Positions 8,236 through 15,145 of a stretch of 64,000 bases of DNA are shown here, piece after piece (position 1 is the first letter of the stretch; every line of letters begins with the position of its first letter). A model generated the notes under the pieces. It saw only the letters and a program-made list of their open reading frames with translations, ran no database searches and was not told the DNA's origin. This stretch comes from Stutzerimonas stutzeri (lineage in GTDB: Bacteria > Pseudomonadota > Gammaproteobacteria > Pseudomonadales > Pseudomonadaceae): assembly GCF_000590475.1 (NCBI RefSeq), contig NZ_CP007441.1, forward strand, positions 711,096-775,095, in the 5' to 3' direction. Position numbers and translations under genes: made by a program.

Positions 8236-8823
8236 TCAGAACGTCGCGCGTGGCTGGCTGGAGTCGAGTTGCGCACCGCGTTGACCGTTCGGGCCGATCA
8301 GCTGTGCCTGGATTTTTTTAGTGCCGGGGAATGCCTTGAACAGCTCCTGCAGATCAAGCGCTTGCAGCATTTGGGGCGTGGTGCAATCAAAGTGGTAATG
8401 AGCGTGGATGTCGCTGTGCTGGCTTTCATGGTCGCCGTCATGCTCATGCTCATGCTCATGCGCGTCGTCATGAGTCGCGCCTTCGAACAGTGGGCTTTCC
8501 AGCTCGGTTTCGGCCAGCTTGCAGTCTGCCGCGGCTGGCAGACCAAACAGGGTGCCAGGTTGCTCCAGGCGCTTGCGGGCGGCGGCGATCGTACGCTTGT
8601 CCGTTTCGCTGCTCGGTGCGTGTTCGAAGCCCACCAGGTTCATCGCCGGGCTACGGAGTTCTATGTCCAGCATCGAGCCATCCAGCGCGGCGTCCAGCTC
8701 GGCAGCGCCGTGCTCATGGGCGCCTAGGCTGTCATGGTGGTGGTGATCATGATCATGCTGCTCGGCGGCCAGAACGAAACCGGGCAGCAGAGCAAAGGGC
8801 AGGGCGAGCAGCAGACGGCGCAT
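8236..8823 (-). CDS. zrgA: ZrgA-like His-rich zinc uptake protein (DUF2796)
   Basis: The 195-residue protein has a signal peptide (MRRLLLALPFALLPGFVLAA), directly followed by a His/Asp cluster (EQHDHDHHHHDSLGAHEHG), a conserved DUF2796 body, and a second His/Glu-rich loop (DDAHEHEHEHDGDHE, about residues 117-132). Such clusters bind Zn(II). The family includes V. cholerae ZrgA, a periplasmic zinc-binding partner of a MacB-type ABC system. The Zur-like palindrome at 8854-8866 sits 31 bp before its ATG. Function is inferred from family and context. Confidence 0.82.
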   Translation of the reverse strand: MRRLLLALPFALLPGFVLAAEQHDHDHHHHDSLGAHEHGAAELDAALDGSMLDIELRSPAMNLVGFEHAPSSETDKRTIAAARKRLEQPGTLFGLPAAADCKLAETELESPLFEGATHDDAHEHEHEHDGDHESQHSDIHAHYHFDCTTPQMLQALDLQELFKAFPGTKKIQAQLIGPNGQRGAQLDSSQPRATF

Positions 8824-8853
8824 AACGGACTCCAGTGGGCTTGGTAAGATATG

Positions 8854-8866
8854 GTTACGTTATAAC
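8854..8866. promoter_or_regulatory. Zur-like palindrome between zrgA and the divergent small gene
   Basis: Read toward zrgA the site is GTTATAACGTAAC, with GTTA/TAAC arms. It differs by a single base from the box core at 597-609 (GTTATAACATAAC) and by two from the recalled Zur core. It is 31 bp from the zrgA start and 72 bp from the divergent gene at 8939, so it could control either or both. Confidence 0.55.
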
Positions 8867-8938
8867 AAACATTGGGCGCGGCTGGCCAGCCTGCTTGGAG
8901 CGTGGGAGGATGCCGGCCAGATGTTTAGGAGAGTGACG

Positions 8939-9280
8939 ATGATTCGAATTCGTGGCCATGTCGGTGAGCTGCCGGTGGACCTCAGCATTGAGATGGACGA
9001 TCACGACTGGGAACAGCTGGCGCGCCAGTTGCCGGTTGTTCAGGCTGCTCAACCGCAGGCGCAAGCGGTTGGCCAAGCGACGGCTGATACTCATTGGCAG
9101 GCGGCGCAACAACTGTTGCGTGAGGCAGGGCGAGTGGATGGTCCGCAGCTGTTGGCGGAGCTGCAAGCGCTGGCGGGCAGCGCCCAGGCGGGCAAGCGGT
9201 TGCTGGTGCGCCTGCGCCACAGCACGCAGGTCAAGATTGACAGCGGGGCGGATGCGCCAGTCTACCGTTGGGTCGACTGA
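8939..9280 (+). CDS. Small conserved-looking hypothetical protein
   Basis: The 113-residue protein starts at the ATG at 8939, placed by AGGAGAG ending 5 nt upstream; an earlier ATG at 8921 lies before that ribosome site. It has an N-terminal MIRIRGHVGELPVDLSIEMDD segment, then a Gln/Ala-rich helical part, and ends with VKIDSGADAPVYRWVD. There is no signal peptide or membrane segment. I do not recognise a family. It is divergent from zrgA across a Zur-like box, so zinc control is possible but unproven. Confidence 0.65.
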   Translation: MIRIRGHVGELPVDLSIEMDDHDWEQLARQLPVVQAAQPQAQAVGQATADTHWQAAQQLLREAGRVDGPQLLAELQALAGSAQAGKRLLVRLRHSTQVKIDSGADAPVYRWVD

Positions 9281-9299
9281 GCCATCGACGGCACCCGGA

Positions 9300-10160
9300 T
9301 TACAGGCGCTGCGTCTGGAAAGTATCGCAGCGGGTCGGGTCGCCGTTGTCGAATCCGGTGCGGAACCATTTCACCCGTTGCGCAGACGTACCGTGGGTGA
9401 ACGCATCCGGCACCACGCGGCCCTGACTCTGCTTTTGCAACCGGTCATCGCCGATAGCGTTGGCGGCATTCAGCGCCTCCTCCAGGTCCCCTTCCTCAAG
9501 CCATTCATGACGCTGTTGGGCATGGTATGCCCAGACGCCGGCGAAGCAATCGGCCTGCAATTCCTGGCGAACCAGTAAGCCATTATCCCCTTCCATACGG
9601 GCCCCGCGCTGACGTGCGGCCTGCATCTGCTGCGAGACCCCTAGCAACGTCTGGACGTGATGGCCGACCTCGTGCGCGATGACATAGGCCTGGGCGAAAT
9701 CCCCGGCGACGGAGAAGCGCGAGGCCATTTCATCGAAGAACTGCAGATCGAGGTACACCTGCTGATCGCCCGGGCAATAGAAAGGGCCGCCTGCGGAACT
9801 TGCGAACCCGCAGGCGGAACTGACACCGCCGCGGAAGAGTACCAGTGTCGGGTCGCGGTACTGCTCGCCGGACTGCTGAAACAATGCCTGCCAGGTATCC
9901 TCGGTATCGCCCAGAATCGCCTGGACGAAGGCCACTTGCGGGGCGTCGCCGCGCGCTGGTGTGCTGCTTTGCTGGGTCGGTGCCGAGCCGGTCTGATTGG
10001 CCAGCTGGCCGAGGATCTGCATGGGGTCCTGGCCGGACAACAACCCGATCACCACCACGATCGCGACGCCCGCCAGGCTCAGGCGCCCGCCACCGATGCC
10101 GCCGCTGCGACCTCTGGCATCCACCACGTTGTCGCTGCGACGCGCCTTCTTCCAACGCAT
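9300..10160 (-). CDS. ypfJ: YpfJ-family neutral zinc metallopeptidase
   Basis: The 286-residue protein has MRWKKARRSDNVVDARG at the start, one membrane anchor (about residues 28-44), and a protease domain with HEVGHH at 163-168. His163 and His167 are the zinc ligands and Glu164 the catalytic base expected in this family (PF04228). GARMEGDNGLLVRQELQADCFAGVW carries the second conserved block with ELQADC. The protein is anchored with its domain in the periplasm. Substrates are unknown. It stands alone, convergent with the small gene before it. Confidence 0.88.
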   Translation of the reverse strand: MRWKKARRSDNVVDARGRSGGIGGGRLSLAGVAIVVVIGLLSGQDPMQILGQLANQTGSAPTQQSSTPARGDAPQVAFVQAILGDTEDTWQALFQQSGEQYRDPTLVLFRGGVSSACGFASSAGGPFYCPGDQQVYLDLQFFDEMASRFSVAGDFAQAYVIAHEVGHHVQTLLGVSQQMQAARQRGARMEGDNGLLVRQELQADCFAGVWAYHAQQRHEWLEEGDLEEALNAANAIGDDRLQKQSQGRVVPDAFTHGTSAQRVKWFRTGFDNGDPTRCDTFQTQRL

Positions 10161-10353
10161 ATCCGTGTCCTTTATCGATGTCTGCCGCCGGTAGACCCGT
10201 TATGCCGTCCGCTAATTCATCCCGTTGCTTAGCGTTTCGTCTATTTTTCAGTCGGTTCGCCGGGCAATGCTACGTGCCAGCCGGTCGAACCAACGCCTCC
10301 CGCTTCGGTCGGATATCTATCGTGGTGCGCAGCCGCTATCAGGGGAGTTTTCG

Positions 10354-10896
10354 ATGCGTTTTGCTCGTTTCGTTCTGGTTGTCCAGGCCGTGATCATGAT
10401 CGGTTTCAGCCTCGCCTACTGGCTGCGCCCTTATGAGATGGCCAATCTGAACGGGATGCTGTTGATGGAGACCGCCTCGGTCAGCCATATGCGCGTCTAT
10501 TACGGCGGGTTGCAGTTGGGCCTGGCGCTGTTCCTGCTTTGGGCTATCCGCGGGCCGGAGCGTGCAAGGGCGGCGCTGGTCATGCTGGTAATCACCATGC
10601 TAGCACTGGCCGCTGGACGGCTAGGGTCATTGTGGCTCGATGGCGGCGAACTGATCGGTTTCGATCTGGCCTCGCTGATCTATCGGATCTGTGCCGCACT
10701 ACTTGCCGCGGTTGCGCTGCTGGTCATGCGCGAGCGGGTGGCGCCCGAGGCGCTGGCGGAACGGGTCGAGCCGCCGACCCGTAGGCTAGTGGACGAACCG
10801 CCGCAGCCGTTCCGTCGGGGCGATGCTCAACCGGAGCCGGACACGTCGTTCGGGCCGATGCCGCAGCCGTTCCGCCCCGACGATCCAGCACCCTGA
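10354..10896 (+). CDS. DUF4345 family membrane protein
   Basis: The 180-residue protein starts at ATG 10354, behind AGGGGAG. It has four hydrophobic segments (about 5-23, 44-66, 73-93, 104-124), GLQLGLALFLLWAIR being typical of DUF4345. The Pro-rich tail repeats PPQPFRRGD / MPQPFRPDD. It is an inner-membrane protein of unknown function, divergent from the zinc peptidase and not obviously linked to colR downstream. Confidence 0.72.
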   Translation: MRFARFVLVVQAVIMIGFSLAYWLRPYEMANLNGMLLMETASVSHMRVYYGGLQLGLALFLLWAIRGPERARAALVMLVITMLALAAGRLGSLWLDGGELIGFDLASLIYRICAALLAAVALLVMRERVAPEALAERVEPPTRRLVDEPPQPFRRGDAQPEPDTSFGPMPQPFRPDDPAP

Positions 10897-11301
10897 TAGC
10901 GTGTCGGTGGACGAGGAAGGTCACTTCAAACAGGCGATCTAAGGGATGTAACTTAAGCGAAGCACAGCGCGCAAGCCCTGCGACGAAGAGCGGTTAGTCG
11001 CCTCATGCGTTGCTAATGTTGGTGCTGGCCGGCCTCAGCTGTCGGGTTGTCAGAGCGTCCAGCAGCAGGGCTCGCCGGTACAGCACCAAACGGTAGCCGC
11101 CCAGACAAAATTTATACCTCAGCAAGGCATGCCTATAACCCTGGGCCGCAAGCGACGGCGACGGATATCAAGTTGAGCACGGCGGAAGAATGTCATCGTA
11201 TGATCCGCGGGCAAGATGAACGCGCTGGGGCCTTCATACCGCCTGTGAGCCCTTTCAAAGAAGCCGTGAAAATCCCGTCATAGTGCTGCTAGCGAGCCGA
11301 T
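10897..11301. other. Intergenic region upstream of colR
   Basis: This 405-bp gap has no convincing gene; the one open frame in it (11047-11283) has no family features. A partial ColR-like motif lies on the minus strand at 11266-11280 (TGACGGGATTTTCAC, keeping the TGAC and TTTTCAC blocks). That would suit autoregulation, but it has about three mismatches to the consensus I recall. Confidence 0.4.
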
Positions 11302-11985
11302 ATGCGCATCCTCGTCATCGAAGACAACCGAGACATTCTGGCTAACGTCCTGGATTACCTCGAGCTCAAGGGTTTCGTGGTCGATTGCGCCCAGGATGGC
11401 CTCAGCGGCCTACATTTGGCCGCCACCGAGCACTATGACCTGATCGTGCTGGACACCATGCTGCCGGGCATCGATGGCTATCAGGTCTGCAAGCGTCTGC
11501 GCGACGACGCGGGGCGCGACACCCCCATCATCATGCTCACCGCGCGGGATGCGCTCGCCGATCGACTGCAGGGGCTGGGTGCAGGCGCCGACGATTATCT
11601 AATCAAGCCCTTCGCACTGTCGGAGCTGGTTGCGCGCATCGAGGCGATCCTGCGACGCAGCCAGGGTTCGCGCAAAAACAAGCTGCAGGTAGGCGATCTG
11701 CAATACGACCTCGACACGCTGCAAGCTGCTCGCGCCGGCCAATCGCTGCGGCTGAACCCCATCGGCCACAAATTACTGACAATCCTCATGCAAAGGAGCC
11801 CGGCGGTGGTGCGCCGCGAGCAACTCGAAGAAGCCCTCTGGGGTGAGGATATTCCCGACAGTGACAGCCTGCGCAGTCACATTCATCAATTGCGTCAGGT
11901 ACTCGACAAACCTTTCGACAAACCACTGCTGCACACCGTGCACGGCGTTGGTTTCCGGCTTGCGGAGATCGACCATGCTGGCTAA
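11302..11985 (+). CDS. colR: OmpR-family response regulator ColR
   Basis: The 227-residue protein has a receiver domain with acidic pocket (Glu7-Asp8), phospho-acceptor Asp51 (LIVLDTMLPG) and Lys near 101 (YLIKPF), followed by a winged-helix DNA-binding domain. The next genes (sensor kinase, methyltransferase, InaA/WarB-type kinase) reproduce the colR-colS-warA-warB order of Pseudomonas (PA4381-PA4378). ColR regulates outer-membrane and LPS maintenance genes and responds to excess zinc or iron through ColS. It overlaps the sensor by 11 bp. Confidence 0.83.
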   Translation: MRILVIEDNRDILANVLDYLELKGFVVDCAQDGLSGLHLAATEHYDLIVLDTMLPGIDGYQVCKRLRDDAGRDTPIIMLTARDALADRLQGLGAGADDYLIKPFALSELVARIEAILRRSQGSRKNKLQVGDLQYDLDTLQAARAGQSLRLNPIGHKLLTILMQRSPAVVRREQLEEALWGEDIPDSDSLRSHIHQLRQVLDKPFDKPLLHTVHGVGFRLAEIDHAG

Positions 11986-13248
11986 GCAGCCGTTCGCTCG
12001 GCGCATCGTCATCGCTTTCACGCTCATGACGCTGGTGGTCAGTGGGGTGTTTTCGCTGAGTATCGTGGCGGTGGTGCATTTCATCGAAGAACACCTGGTC
12101 ACGCAGGAACTGAGCGGCGAACTGGACACCGTGCTCAACGATGTACTGGTACTGGGGACTACGCCGCGGCTCGATGCCGCCACTCGCTTCTTCGCCTCGG
12201 ACATGCCCGGATATCTCATTCCTGAAGCGTTTCGAGGAATGGAGAAAGGTTTCACCGAAGTCGTGAGCGACGATGACGCCTACTACGTCTACCTGCGAGA
12301 GATCGACGGCGAGCAATACATGCTGATCGAAGAGCAGCAGGAATTCGAGGCCCGCGAAACGGCGCTGTTCGGTGTGGTTTTTGCTGGCTTCCTGCTGAGC
12401 ATCGTCGGCGCCTGGGGCCTGGGTCGGCTGATGGCTGACAAAGTGATGGCGCCGGTATCGCGATTGGCCCAGCAGGTACGCCACCGCGATCAGCTGCATC
12501 CGCTGGCACCGCCACTGGCAATGCAATACCCCGACGACGAGGTGGGTCATCTCGCCGCGGCGTTCGACAGTACCTCGGCCAGCTGCGCCAAAGTCTGGAG
12601 CGCGAGCGGCTATTCACCAGCGATGTCAGCCATGAGCTGCGTGCCCCACTGATGGTCATCATTGGGGCCTGCGAGCTGCTTGAGCAGACGGAGCTGCCGG
12701 CCAAGTCCCGCACTCAGGCGCAACGCATCGAGCGTGCCGCGCAGGAGATGAACGAGCTGGTGCAGACTTTCCTGACGCTTGCGCGCGCCCGCCCGGAGCA
12801 AACTGCCTTTCTCGGAACAACCCGCCTGGCCTGCGTCGCACAGGAGCAGGCCGAACGTTGGGAATCGTTGTTTCGGGAAAAGGGCCTGAGCTTTTCCATG
12901 GTCGAAGAGGGTAGCGACAACGGTGAATACAACCTCACGCTGCTCGGCTCGGTGATGTCCACCCTGCTGCGCAACGCACTGCATTACACCGAGAGCGGTA
13001 CGGTCCGGCTGGTGATCGAGAACGGCGGCTTTCGTGTCGAAGACACCGGCGTCGGCGTGCCACCGGAGGAGCAAGAGCGCATATTTCAGCCATTCGTGCG
13101 AGGGCCTGCAACTCGTGGCGAGGGGCTCGGCCTCGGTCTGTCACTGGTGCGGCGGATCTGTGCGCATCAGGGCTGGTCGGTGAGTCTGCAGCAACGCTCG
13201 CCACAGGGAAGCTGTTTTCAGGTGCGCTTCCATCCCGAGACCCTTTGA
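11975..13248 (+). pseudogene. colS: Sensor histidine kinase ColS with a single-base frameshift
   Basis: The first frame (11975 onward) encodes membrane helix 1, a periplasmic sensor domain with acidic EQQE (ExxE-type) residues, helix 2 and a HAMP-like linker. It runs off frame after AAFDST near 12572. The other frame continues at once with LGQLRQSLERERLF, then SHELRAP (phospho-accepting His, about 12630) and the HATPase domain (TLLRNALHY; GLGLGLSLVRR) to the stop at 13248. Adding one C at 12573 (ACC CTC) restores one protein of about 424 residues. As written, the kinase is cut just before its phosphorylation site. It may be a real loss, a phase change or a sequencing error. Confidence 0.8.
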
Positions 13249-13260
13249 CGTTTTTTTCAC
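13245..13260 (+). promoter_or_regulatory. ColR-like operator upstream of warA
   Basis: TTGACGTTTTTTTCAC fits at every position the ColR consensus I recall from Pseudomonas putida, YYNASNNYTTTTTCAC. It overlaps the colS stop codon and lies 70 bp before the warA start, where ColR would act on the warA-warB promoter. Confidence 0.6.
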
Positions 13261-13330
13261 ATGGTTTTGACGTCCGCTTGATGCGCGTCTGGCTAGTGTG
13301 GCGCTCTGCTTTCCAGAAGGAGCGCCCGCC

Positions 13331-14008
13331 ATGAGCGATTCAAGCCCGATCGAACTGGAGTTCTCGCGCAAGTACGACCGCGAGCACGCCCGCCAATATT
13401 TCAACAAGCATCACGACGGCCTCGCCCGGCGTCTGTCTCATTGGCGTGACGAGCAGCTGGCTCGTCACGCGCTGAAGTTGGCCGGCGATCCCGATCTGGT
13501 CCTCGACCTGCCTTGTGGCGCCGGACGTTTCTGGCCGCTGCTGGCCGAGCATCCGAGCCGAATGATCTTCGCCGCGGATAACTCCATCGACATGCTGGCG
13601 ATCGCCGAGGCCGCGCAGCCGCTGGAGGTGGTCAAACGAGTGGAAACTTTCCAGGCTTCGGCGTTTGCCATCGACATGAGCGCCAACGCGGTGGACTGCA
13701 TCTTCTGCATGCGCCTGCTGCACCACATCGCCGATCCGGTGCATCGTCTGGTAATGTTGCGCGAGTTCCACCGGGTCAGCCGTGACACTGTGATCCTCTC
13801 GCTCTGGGTCGATGGCAACTATAAAGCCTGGAAGCGCAGGCGCCTCGAGCGCCGGCGTCCGGCCAAGGAAAATAAGAATAGGTTTGTCGTTGCGCGTCCG
13901 CAGATCGAAGCCGAGTTCGGTGAGGCCGGATTCGATATCGTCGGACACAGCGATTTTTTGCCCGGCTACGCGATGTGGCGGGTTTACGTGTTGCGCAAGG
14001 GGAGCTAA
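13331..14008 (+). CDS. warA: WarA-like class I SAM-dependent methyltransferase
   Basis: The 225-residue protein starts at ATG 13331, behind AGAAGGAG. The SAM site is LVLDLPCGAGRFWPLL (about residues 56-71), with a later acidic loop (IFAADNS) and a methyltransferase_11 fold. It is the equivalent of the methyltransferase next to colRS in Pseudomonas (PA4379), implicated with the kinase WarB in LPS modification under ColR control. The substrate is not defined by sequence. warB follows after 2 bp. Confidence 0.8.
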   Translation: MSDSSPIELEFSRKYDREHARQYFNKHHDGLARRLSHWRDEQLARHALKLAGDPDLVLDLPCGAGRFWPLLAEHPSRMIFAADNSIDMLAIAEAAQPLEVVKRVETFQASAFAIDMSANAVDCIFCMRLLHHIADPVHRLVMLREFHRVSRDTVILSLWVDGNYKAWKRRRLERRRPAKENKNRFVVARPQIEAEFGEAGFDIVGHSDFLPGYAMWRVYVLRKGS

Positions 14009-14010
14009 GC

Positions 14011-14746
14011 ATGGGCTTATCGCTTGTTCTACCGCGCGGTGATATCCAGACCACCACTTTTCAGCGTTGGTGGGATTCCCGCGGCGAGTGGGTCGAGGCG
14101 CCAACCAGCGTCGCGAGGGTGAAAGTGGCGTGCAGCGCTTGCTACGTCATGACTCGGCGCTAGGGATGCTCTATAGCAAGCGCCAGGTCGGGCACCTCTA
14201 TCGTTCGCTGAGATACCCCTTCGGCCGTCCTACCGTGTTGCGAGAGCAACAGGCATTGAATGCATTCGCCGCCCTTGGCCTAAGGGTGCCGCGGCTAATC
14301 TATTGCGCCGCTCAGCGGGACGCCGGTCAGTGGCGTGCACTGTTAATCACCGAAGCCTTGCAAGGCTTTATCAGTCTCGATCAGTGGTATCAAGACGATT
14401 GTCGGCAGCAGTGGGGCGAGGCGGTCCATCGGCGGATGCTCGGAAATGTTGCGGCGACGCTGGCGCGTTTTCACCGAGCGCGCTGGCAACACGGCTGCTG
14501 CTACCCAAGCACCTGTTCATCAAGGTACACCCGAATCAAAACTGCCGAATCGAAGTGGCTGTGCTCGATCTGGAAAAAAGCCGCCGCCGATTCCGCCAGG
14601 CGGATGCCGCAAGGCACGACCTGCGTCAGCTCAACCGCCATCGAGACGGCATGTCGGATGAGGACTGGTGTCGCTTTCAGGAGGCGCACAGGCAATGCTT
14701 TACCGATCTAGGCAAACCCACGCAGAATGGCGCGCTCACTCCTTAA
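14011..14746 (+). pseudogene. warB: InaA/WarB-type LPS kinase with two frameshifts
   Basis: Three frames must be joined to give the full protein. Frame one starts at ATG 14011 (MGLSLVLPRGD) and runs to GEWVEAP. Frame two continues NQRREGESGVQRLLRHD through the WaaP-like N-lobe (YSKRQVGHLYRSLRYPFGRP) to HGCCY near 14503. Frame three gives PKHLFIKVHPN and IEVAVLDLEKSRRRF, the catalytic part, to the stop at 14746. Adding one C at about 14101 and one at about 14504 repairs the gene. The intact family is a lipopolysaccharide core kinase-like protein induced by weak acids and ColR. As written it is non-functional. Confidence 0.8.
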
Positions 14747-14766
14747 CACCAAAAGATGAACAATTA

Positions 14767-15120
14767 ATGAAAGGACGTACCGGGCTTTCCAGGATTTGGT
14801 ATGCCTCCGGCCACTCGGCAGCTGGGCTCAAGGCCGCCTACATAGGTGAGGCCGCGTTCAGACAGTTGGTGGGCCTCAATCTTCTACTGATACCGGTAGC
14901 AATGATGCTCAACGTCAGTCGCGTCGAGCGCGCCGTGCTGATCGCCGTGGTTTTTCTGGGCCTGATCGTCGAGCTACTCAACTCGGCGATCGAGGCGACA
15001 GTCGATCGCATTTCCCTCGAATTGCACCCGCTTTCCAAGCAGGCCAAGGACATGGGCAGCGCCGCGCAAATGCTGGCGCTGACCCTGACCGTCATCACCT
15101 GGGGCGTAATCCTGCTCTGA
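14767..15120 (+). CDS. dgkA: Diacylglycerol kinase
   Basis: The 117-residue protein from ATG 14767 has the DgkA pattern of three membrane helices and the signature ELLNSAIEATVDRISLELHPLSKQAKDMGSAAQ (the conserved E-x-x-N-T/S-A-I-E active-site region, about residues 69-76). It phosphorylates diacylglycerol left over from periplasmic phosphoglycerol or phosphoethanolamine transfer. dgkA is in the ColR regulon of P. putida, and here it sits directly behind colRS-warAB and in front of an LTA-synthase-like enzyme that could generate the diacylglycerol. Confidence 0.9.
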   Translation: MKGRTGLSRIWYASGHSAAGLKAAYIGEAAFRQLVGLNLLLIPVAMMLNVSRVERAVLIAVVFLGLIVELLNSAIEATVDRISLELHPLSKQAKDMGSAAQMLALTLTVITWGVILL

Positions 15121-15145
15121 CTTCGCTTGGCTTCAAGGACCATCC

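Noticed and set aside
8440..8466. Tandem CATGCT repeats within zrgA, suggestive of a microsatellite
   Set aside because: They encode the His-Glu zinc-binding stretch; repeat tract is short and in frame, so it is a coding low-complexity region.
11047..11283. A 78-residue frame upstream of colR
   Set aside because: No ribosome site, no fold, unusual composition for the region; treated as intergenic.
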